Below, piece after piece: positions 55,842 through 64,000 of a stretch of 64,000 nt of DNA. The notes under the pieces are model-generated. The model saw only the letters and a list, made by a program, of their open reading frames with translations, ran no database searches and was not told the DNA's origin. Position 1 is the stretch's first letter, and every line of letters begins with the position of its first letter. Made by a program: the position numbers and the translations under genes. The DNA is from Cyathus striatus (lineage: Eukaryota; Basidiomycota; Agaricomycetes; Agaricales; Nidulariaceae), in contig JAOVFP010000015.1 of NCBI GenBank assembly GCA_025738555.1, forward strand, positions 744,001 through 808,000. Reading direction: 5' to 3'.

Positions 55842-56497
55842 GTCAGAACGCTGATTCTACCATGCAGGTGATTTAGGGAAGTATATGGTAATTTGAGGTT
55901 TACTGTTGCTGCCCAACATAAAACGACAGAATGTACAAGTCCTATAGACTGGATATAATTCAATGAAAAAATAGTGAAGATAACATGGGAAGGCAGATGC
56001 TCCAACACATTTATCTCGACTAAAATCATTGCTCCTTTCATAGGAAGTTTCAACCAAGTTCAACTTACATTATTCCTTCTTTATATATCACTCACAGCTC
56101 ACTGCTCTATCTATTGCCATATCAACTGATAAGACTAACTTTTAGAGTATGTTTATTTACGTAGTTTTAACACCACCAACAAAGAACATAAAGTTCAAGT
56201 TAGATTTATATTAAGTTCGAGGGCATAATGTTTTCAAGTATAGTAAAATGAACAAGGTATTTAGTAGTAGATAATGAGATTGCTTTCAGGTACTTCCAGA
56301 ATGGACTTCAGACTTCAGATTAATACTTCAGAATCCAGTATCAATTTCAGATGTACTCTACTGTGAGAATGGAAGTACAGCCAGTGCAGTGCTTAAGGTA
56401 TTCTAAGGTATGTCTAACTACTTATATACTTAATTACATGGCAATGGTCTCATGTGTGATGGGATAGGTATAGTAGAACTGTATCATAGGTATCAAA
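55842..56497. other. Gene-free AT-rich stretch
   Basis: Contains two overlapping short minus-strand frames (55,820-56,063) without recognisable features. Nothing else is supported. Confidence 0.3.
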
Positions 56498-56657
56498 ATT
56501 CCCACTACCTTTTAAGGTAGTTGGGTTATGGGGATGTTTGGATTTCCTAGGAAGGCAATTTGTGGATCGGTGTCCGGGATCTCACTTTCAGGCAATCTGA
56601 TTGGCAGACAACCTAAAACCCTTTGCCCTGTCAGGCTGTGATGAGTGTGACATGCCC
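56498..56657. repeat. 160-bp repeat, left copy
   Basis: Begins ATTCCCACTACCTTTTAAGG, which contains a near-palindrome ACTACCTTTTAAGGTAGT, and ends GTGTGACATGCCC. A same-orientation copy of equal length is at 63,205-63,364. It may be a fragment of an LTR or a MITE end. Confidence 0.65.
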
Positions 56658-57766
56658 TTGTAAACCACTAATTGAAGTTTTAGCCTAGCTCATATATTAT
56701 CAAACTTCAAATTCTACCATACTCCAAAGTCCTGCAAGTTCCTACATCTCTTTCTTACTGATGTCTTTCATGTCATTGGACCTTAGAATGTTTTGTATCG
56801 TTGAAGCTTGGATGGCTGGGCTGGCACCAAATCCAACAGTCTCTAAACACTTACATCCTGCTCTCTTGTCTTTTTTTCCAGTGTCACCACCTCAATGTTC
56901 AACACTAACTCCCCTTCCCCCCTCAACTCGTCCTCTCCCTTCGTATCAATGTGTCAATATCAACATCATGTCATCAACCTCTCCCTCTCATGCCAGTGCA
57001 GTAACAGTCTCAACCACTAGCACCACTGCCACTGCTATAACCCCCCCTTGCCACCCCCAGTGCCCACTGGGGTATTTGTTTGTTGCATCGTTACAGCTTG
57101 AGGTTGTGTGATAACTTGATAGGCAGTGGAATACTCTCATAAATACTACTCGTCCTCAATAGCGGAGTGGAATACTTCATAGTGGAAATGCCATTAAGAG
57201 CATGATTAGGTGCTATCATAGGATCAGATGAGTGACCCTCGAAAGCCTTCAACTGGGCCTTGAGTTCTACTCCTCAGATAGTCATACATACATTCTCCTT
57301 CTGTCTCCATTTCAGTTCCTCTTGATTTGATCTCACCTCACTTTCGAGGGAATTCATACACTCAGTCAGCATTGACATGAGCATGATTGAAATCGACTGC
57401 ATAGCAAACAGCGAAGACATAGTCAACTTTATCTTCTCTATAGCAGATTTATTGTTGTTAGAAGACAATAGCAAGGTATTTTCGGAAGATGCAACTTTGA
57501 GGAGGGAGTGGAATTGGGTAAGCATACTTGGAACAACATTAAGAACTTGGGTTATGACTTCTGGGCTGAGAGACGATGCGTGTTTGGAGGTGGATGCAAT
57601 GAGAGGGGTGGGTGTAGTATCGGTGGTTGCAGATATGTATCCTCTCTATACACCCCTCCATCTCAAAATCTCGCTATTCCAACTGCTTCTGACTCGTGCA
57701 TAGCTAGAGGGTTTCTTTATGAAAGAAGAAGAGGACACACTCTTTGTGTTAAGTTCAGATCTTTGT
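56658..57766. other. Stretch without a recognised gene
   Basis: A pyrimidine-rich section (about 56,870-57,060) and a minus-strand frame at 57,274-57,525 with coiled-coil-like composition are visible, but no domain or splice structure supports a gene. Confidence 0.3.
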
Positions 57767-57926
57767 CTCAGTACTCCCAGATTCATCTCAGTGCTTCCAG
57801 CTTCATCTTAGTGCTCCCAGCATCGTCCCAGTGCTCCCAGTGTCATCTCAACGCTTCCAGCTTCATCTCAGCCCTCCCAACTTCGCCTCTGTGCTCCCAG
57901 CTTCGTGTCGGGCCTTCACCCTTCAT
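57767..57926. repeat. 20-bp minisatellite, about 8 units
   Basis: Eight consecutive diverged units of CTCAGTGCTCCCAGCTTCAT occur, and one isolated unit at 58,006-58,025. An open frame runs through it, but 20 is not a multiple of three, so the repeats are not a protein repeat. Confidence 0.7.
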
Positions 57927-58025
57927 TCAAACTTCTAATCCCTTCGTATCAGTGTTCCTAGGTTCATATCAAGCCCTCGCCCTTCATTTTATTCTCCCAC
58001 TATTCATCTCAGTACCTCCAGCTTC

Positions 58026-59416
58026 GTTCCAAGTATTCATTTCAATGTATCTACATATTTTGTTATCTTTAACTTCGTCATTTTGTCTCTATATTAACAT
58101 TTACTCTCTAGTTTAATTATACTCTACATAACAGATTAACTAGCTGTAATACTACATATATTACCATTACAATAATGCAGTTACTACATTACTTATATCA
58201 TACTTAAGTATGTAAATAGAGCTCAAATAAATTGTGAACCTATGACTGTTATACCTGTAAGACAAATACCTGCAGCATACAGGTATGGGTATGGGTTGGG
58301 CCCATGACACCCATTTCATTAGTGTGTGTGGGCCACTGTTTCCTCTAGTAACTGATATCATATAAATTGAGGAAAGAATGAGGGAGCTCTTGCTTTCAGT
58401 AGTAGTAACTAGTAGCCTTGCTAGTTTGTTGTTAATAGCAAGTTTATCATTTTGAAGGGATTTTACACCTTCAACTGGCTCTTCATGGCTATCATTTACA
58501 CACCAGTTGTATAATATTATGTATGTTTAAACAAGACATATAATACTAGTGATTTATAATGAGCCTTAGGTACACAAGGTAGTGGGCTCTGCTGCTTGCC
58601 AGCCCTATTTCTTTATATTACTAAGTCCCCAAGAGGTGTTGTTCAATCTCCACATGCAAAACCATGTGGACATGCTCTGTTTCAGAGGCATATCAAGTGC
58701 CACACTATGCTATTAATAGGCACACATCAAGACATGCACTAATATATGTGCTAATATTGGCCAAGTACTTGGATATAACGGACACCAGTGTTTCCAGTAC
58801 TGGCATGTCTGATGGCACCACCCAATGTGCCACAGGTAGTGTTTGGTGTGTGTTTCAAAGTCCTGGGGGCATGTGGTTTCCTACATGGTGGCAGTTTTAC
58901 ACAAGAGAGACATATAGCTGTTCCAGGCTATTTGAGAGACTGCATGATAGCTATGAGTCATGGTATCTGGCAGGACCAGTGGTACTAAGAATTCTCTAGT
59001 CTGAAGTTTTTCCCTGAAATTATGTGATTGTCTGGCATAGTACTGGGAGCATTGTTCTGGGTACAGAGAAGTACTAATACATTCCATAGTAGTATCTTTG
59101 GGTCTTTTCCTTATGGTATAGCTATCTAGTACTTTGTAATTTATGTAGGAATCATTGAGCTGCCCAAATATATTGTTGTCATGTCAAATCCCTTAATTCG
59201 TATCAGAGGTGATACTTTGACTGGCAGTGTGGAACTCAACCCCAGCCCTTAAACTCCTTCATTGATAGTGTACTCAAGTAGAATACTTTAGCTGGCAGCT
59301 TGGGACTCACCCCAACTCTTGGACTCTTGGGCTTGATTCACTATATTATATTACTGATACTAGATGGCTATTGTATTTCGAAAAATAGCCTTATTATTTT
59401 ACTAGGTGTATCACAA
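58026..59416. other. Gene-free CpG-depleted stretch
   Basis: No supported coding region. A 111-codon plus-strand frame at 58,664-58,999 has no recognisable features. Confidence 0.3.
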
Positions 59417-59717
59417 CTTAACATTGGATTGACATACCATTCACCCAGTTGAGAGACATATACCATATAAATTGCAATATGTACCTTAGCCTCAGTTTCA
59501 TATATAGAGAACTTGAAATGCAAGGTTATATTTTACAATATAAGTTGATAGATCAATATCTACAATGTGGATCTTTGATTTAATGGTTAGTCTTTAATAT
59601 TCAGTATGCGATCTAAGAACTGAGAAGTCAAACTGAATATAAGCAGCAAGCTGCAGAGCTGAAGGTTGGAGCCCAAATACTTTGACATGGTTGAGCATGG
59701 TTGTTTGGCTTTCCATA
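59417..59717. repeat. 301-bp dispersed repeat, uninterrupted inverted copy
   Basis: Reverse complement of 52,364-53,670 without the MITE, and therefore its empty-site control. CG sites of the partner are TG or CA here. Confidence 0.75.
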
Positions 59718-59973
59718 GTGTTGGAACACTTCTTTCTGTTCCCTTGCTCTCATCCCAGTGACTTGGTTCCCTTCTCTCATCTCACTTGCCTATGGTGTGG
59801 ATCACTTAGTTACCACATGTTTTGTATAACAGCAAAATCGATCTGGGAAAAATTTTGAAATTAAATTAACTATTTTTCATTGTTTTTTTAATCATTTTGC
59901 TGCCACATCAATACAGTTACCAGTGTCATTATGAGCACTGATTCCTGAACTCAAACCATCACAGCACTCCACT

Positions 59974-62710
59974 ATGGGCCATTCAAGCAAATCTTGAAAA
60001 GCAAAACAAGAGGCTGCTGCTTGAGCAAGGGAGGGTCAAGCACATCAGACCCAGGTGCATCAAATCCAAGGGCAGCAACAGCAAATCAATAAATGCTCTG
60101 TTGCTAACACTTCAAATTCAACATCAGCCAACACTTCACATGCCACCCAAATGATCACATGTCCTGAATCTAATGATAACACTGCAATTTTAGCACCATC
60201 AACTGATCTTGAAATTGAAGAGGAGGACTGCACTTCTTGGACAGGAGGTATTAGCCATGAGATATCAGACTCAGAAGATGATATGTCTGCATGGGAGGAT
60301 GAAGAGAAAACCACAGTGGATGAGAATGAATGCCAAGATCTGGAGGAACTTGCACCACATGAGGTTTTGGAAAGTCTGAGGCATGAATGTCAATTCCATG
60401 CAGATCTGGATGTTTTGAGTAAACCAACAGCTTATGAGAAGATACTTGCAAATAAACCCACATCATCTTGGAAGAAAGCAGAGGCACAACGCTGCCATGG
60501 ATATAGTGGCAGGTCAGACAGAACCAAGTGTCACAATAATAAAAAACTTTGGGACAAAGAAAAGAAGGATGCAGTGACAAGGGAAAGGTATGCTATTAAT
60601 TTGGTAATATATAAATATGTGCTTACAGTGTACCTTATTGATTAATAGTAATACTGCAAAAACATTCAGAGATTTCTTTACAATCCACCAAACTCCACAT
60701 GTGGATACTGATGAGGAAGTGAATGATTCATTTCATGGATATCTCTCTGATCTCAGTGATGATGAATGTGAGATAGAGAGCTGGCAGTCAGATAATGAAG
60801 AAGAGTCTGAACCTGAACAGATACTTACCAGTTCATCCAATGTTATCCCTCCTCCTCCTTCAAAAAGATGAAAGCTTTCTGTTTCAGTCCAAGAAGCCAG
60901 AATAAGAGGGAATGCTCATAAGAAAAAATTACTCAATGATGGACTGACTGACATTGAGAAGCTGATAGCCTCAAAAAGAACTATTTTTGATGCAGGACAC
61001 AATGGTCTGCAAGCATATCATGCACATGCAATATAGAGCTGCCTTCATATGATGGTAAAGGGAACTCATAAATTTGTTGAGGCATCAAAGATGGCTGTGG
61101 AAAGTCATGGATTTGCCAGGGAACATGGAAGTTGACTTGTGAGGTCATGGGTTAATGCATGGATTCAATCACAAAGCATTCCAGTGTCAAAGAGAGGAGC
61201 TCATGCAAAGTTTACTCACTTCTTGATGACCCTGAAATTTGCACAGAATTATGTGCATATCTTCAAACAAATAAGTGAGCAATGGACCCAAAGAAGCTTT
61301 CTTTATTCACACAAAACAAACTCCTCCCAGATGAATCAAAGAAGTACCTCACTAATGTTGTTCAAACTGAGATGCCAAGAGGTTTGCTGCAGTATCTTGA
61401 GTTGGAACTCATTCCATGTGTTCATATGAAAATTACAAAGGGAATTTCCTTGGTAACTGCAAGACAATGGTTAAAAAAAGAAGGCTTTCATTTTGCAGCA
61501 CACAATAAGGCATTATATTATGATGGCCATGAGAGGCCTGATGTAATAATTGTCCATCAGAAGAAATTCATACCATATTACAGAAAAAATGAACCTTGAC
61601 TTATTAAATTTGAAATAGGAAATGTCTTAAAGGAAATTCAACCAAAACTTAATCTTGGGGAGAGACCTCTTGTTTTTGTTGCTCAGGATGAAATGACAGC
61701 ACAGGCAAATGATGGACAAAAAATGTCATGGATTTGGAGAGGTAAGCAACCACTAAAGAAGAAGGGAGTTGATAGAGGTCTGCATCAATCAGATGTTATC
61801 TGCTCAACAGTTGGCTGGTTAAAAGAAGCCAGCCAGACTATTGAATATGGAAAGAATTATGATGGATATTGGAATGGTGAGATGTTTGTAAACCAGGTAA
61901 TTAATATTTGTTCAATATTATTATTACATATTAAATCAGAGTATTCAGATAAAGGAAAAAATTATACCAGCATTTGAAAAGGCTCATCCACCAGGTTACC
62001 AAATGCTTATGATGGTGGATAACTCACAAGGGCATTCAGCATATGCAACAGATGCTTTACTTGTCAATCATATGAATATGAACCCAGGAGGAAAACAGTC
62101 CATAATGCATGATGGGTGGTTTATCAGGGATGGAATTAAGATTTCTCAGCCAATGGTGTTCCCTCATGATCACCCTCAGTTCCCAGGTGAAGCAAAAGGA
62201 ATGAAGCAAGTGCTCCATGAGTGTGGACTATTCAAAAATGGTCTCAAAATGCAGTGCAAGAAATCTGGTGATGAAAAAGCAGGAAAATGTGATCCAGATG
62301 CAACTGCTTACTGTGCAAAAATAATTCTTGAGTTACAGCCAGACTTTCAAGAGCAGAAATCACTTGTTGTGGAAGTCATAGAGGCAGCAGGTCATCTGTG
62401 CATTGTCCTTCCAAAGTTTCACTGTGAGCTCAATTTTATTGAGTTCTTTTGGGGAGCAGTAAAAAGGTATCTTCATGAACACTGTGATTATACTTTTTCC
62501 ACATTACAGGAAAACATGCCAAAAGCACTTGCATCAGTGTCTGTTGAGACCATTTGGAAATGGGAGCATTGTGTTCATTGGTGGATATCTGCTTATGAGG
62601 GTGGACTTGATGTAAGGGAAGCTCAAAAGCAGGTTCACAATTTTAGTTCTCAAAACTATACATCACACTGCAGGATCCCAAATAGTCTTCTGAGTCAAGC
62701 TGATGCTTGA
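59974..62710 (+). pseudogene. IS630/Tc1-mariner-type DDE transposase, decayed
   Basis: The frame can be followed from ATG 59,974 to the TGA at 62,708. An acidic Ser-rich N-terminus leads to KILANKPTSSWKKAEAQRCH and a first intron (60,588-60,648). A helix-turn-helix region and the catalytic domain follow. The triad is Asp in FVAQDEMT, Asp in MMVDNSQGH and Glu in ELNFIEFFWGAVKRY, with a second intron (61,897-61,948, phase 0) between the first two. All three catalytic residues survive. Stop codons lie at 59,995, 60,022, 60,869, 61,034, 61,133, 61,276 and 61,597, and a 1-nt frameshift near 61,208. Five of the six TGA codons sit where Arg (CGA) would fit. Terminal repeats were not found. Functional relatives cut and paste DNA at TA sites, as the two MITEs in this window do, but a link is not shown. 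Confidence 0.85.
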
Positions 62711-62943
62711 TATGATGACTAATATTACCATATTTAGTAATAGATTAGTAATACCTACTGTATATAGAAGTCCAGCAAAAATGGCCATAAACCAAAAATA
62801 TAACTCACTCAGTTTTGAGAATTTTGACAAATGCTCTAGAGGATTTACTCACATCATCAAAACAATCACTTTTACTAGAGGAATAAGAAAAAGAGGCATT
62901 CTAGCATGAGAAATTTTCATTGTACAAAAGTTGTGGTGTCTAA

Positions 62944-63110
62944 GTGATTCGCACTATAGCTGTCAAGACATCAAAGGGTCTACCCAACAGTAGCTGATAA
63001 GGTGGGTTTTTAAGTATGTGTACCTGTAGGTACACCATTATCTTCCCAAGCTGGAGAGGAACATTTCTTGCAAGTTTGCAAGTTGTTTCCAGCCTGCTGG
63101 TGAGTTTGGA
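62944..63110 (-). pseudogene. Ty3/gypsy retropepsin relic
   Basis: The minus-strand peptide CKLARNVPLQLGKIMVYLQV followed by HILKNPPYQLLLGRPFDVL matches the C-terminal half of the protease at 40,941-41,651. The catalytic Asp region and flanking genes are absent. It is an old fragment of a related element, 95 bp left of the 160-bp repeat. Confidence 0.8.
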
Positions 63111-63204
63111 GGGAATTTCACAGAAGATCAATATTAATGATGCTTCTGGGCAAAAGGTGGTAGAAGGGGGATGTATAGGAAGGTTAAGGAATGATAAAGT
63201 AGTG

Positions 63205-63364
63205 ATTCCCACTACCTTTTAAAGTAGTTGGGTTATAGGGCAGTTTCGATTTCTCTATAAGGAAATTTCAGAAATCGGGGTTGGGATCTCACTTTCAGGT
63301 GATTTGATTGGCTGACACCCTAAAACCCTTTGCCCTATGATGCTGTGACCAGTGTGACATGCCC
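63205..63364. repeat. 160-bp repeat, right copy
   Basis: Direct partner of 56,498-56,657, equal in length, starting ATTCCCACTACC and ending GTGTGACATGCCC. Confidence 0.65.
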
Positions 63365-64000
63365 ATTTGTATTACATATTTGAGTTACCTTGTCTGTGTG
63401 TCACCAATTACTATTTCTATTTAAAAATTTTGAATTGCTCTAGTGACTATTTAGTAAATTCCCTTCCCTTCCTATGCTGTTTTTTATTATTATTCTTTAA
63501 TCCCCTCTGCCTCCTCCTTCCCACACCTACCTTCCCCCACTTCCTTCACTCCCCCTACTCTGAGCCCCTTCCTATATTCTCTCCACGCTACACTTATTAT
63601 CTACACAGTTGTTTATTCTCTAGCAGCAGTATTCATTGGTAAGTCATAAACTGTTTCACAAACAATAATTAACCTTCATGGATTCAGTGCAAATAGTGGT
63701 CTGTGAATTTAGCTGTAGTAATGACTATTACTAACTTAGTAGAACTTTTAGGTTACCCTCACAATCACACTCATCATCTTTGTTGCTGATTCTCAAAGTG
63801 TTGTTACAATCCCAAGTTTCAGTTGCATGGAGGATGTATCAGAAATTCTTATACATCTACAAACTCTTTGTTTTGGCTTGACACTTGCACTTCAAAGTAT
63901 GTCAGGTTTTATCTATCGGTATGTAACAGCTTCACCAATAATAACTCATATTACAATACGTACATTATTCTTTTTGATACTGAGAAGAGTTGGGAAGGAT
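63365..64000. other. Gene-free end of window
   Basis: AT-rich with a pyrimidine-rich patch at 63,500-63,590. No coding or repeat feature is supported; a gene could begin beyond the window. Confidence 0.3.

Noticed and set aside
58664..58999. 111-codon plus-strand frame
   Set aside because: No domain, no splice support, and an unfavourable setting in decayed repeats.
1..64000. CRISPR arrays, bacterial operons, ribosome-binding sites
   Set aside because: None present; spliceosomal introns and element types show a fungal nuclear genome. The tandem WD40 repeats and the 20-bp minisatellite are not CRISPR-like.

Overview
The window looks like transposon-rich DNA of a filamentous basidiomycete, most likely an Agaricomycete. 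The reasons are short spliceosomal introns (46-65 nt, GTRNGY starts, CTRAY branch sites), a NACHT-WD40 receptor gene, a RepHel Helitron with an N-terminal region of the basidiomycete type, Ty3/gypsy elements with retropepsin-RT-RNaseH-integrase, and an IS630/Tc1-type DDE transposase of a kind common in Agaricomycetes. No rRNA, CRISPR or confident tRNA was seen. Coordinates come from reading by eye. Exon joins are proposed because splice sites and reading frame agree.

Layout. (a) 1-8,860: a CpG-starved stretch with a Ty3/gypsy integrase-chromodomain relic (605-1,725), an 892-bp LTR-like repeat (2,589-3,480), an intact three-exon NACHT-WD40 gene (3,647-7,984, minus strand) and a long inverted repeat just upstream of that gene. 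(b) 8,860-16,390: mostly non-coding, with one small secreted-protein candidate (10,930-11,211), the first copy of a segmental duplication, and a 1.8-kb terminal-inverted-repeat element carrying a two-exon mini-gene. (c) 16,390-30,185: a 13.8-kb block absent from the paralogous duplication copy. It holds a degraded Helitron RepHel gene (minus strand) and, diverging from it, six tandem copies of an unrecognised gene family (five with open reading frames, one decayed). (d) 30,314-45,915: a malic-enzyme pseudogene split by a young 13,524-bp Ty3/gypsy retrotransposon (31,816-45,339; 1,068-bp LTRs; 4-bp target duplication). Besides gag, protease and pol, this element carries two intron-containing genes on the opposite strand between pol and its 3' LTR. 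(e) 45,968-53,670: the second duplication copy, interrupted by another LTR-like repeat that itself contains a 383-bp MITE, then a second malic-enzyme pseudogene and a 1,004-bp MITE with perfect 36-bp terminal repeats. (f) 53,670-64,000: gene-poor and increasingly CpG-depleted, with a decayed DDE transposase gene (59,974-62,710), a retropepsin relic and a pair of 160-bp repeats.

How it fits together. The core is an old duplication of a malic-enzyme gene plus about 3.5 kb of upstream DNA. The two copies serve as natural empty-site controls and so reveal several later insertions: the Helitron-plus-array block, the 1.8-kb TIR element, the giant Ty3 element, the 892-bp repeat and the 383-bp MITE. 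Two dispersed repeats have one copy in the CpG-poor flanks and one in the CpG-rich centre; the copies differ largely by CG to TG/CA changes, so the two compartments appear to have had different cytosine-methylation histories.

The two best candidates for undescribed biology are the tandem gene family carried next to a Helitron replicase and the retrotransposon with two antisense, spliced accessory genes bounded by polypurine-like tracts.
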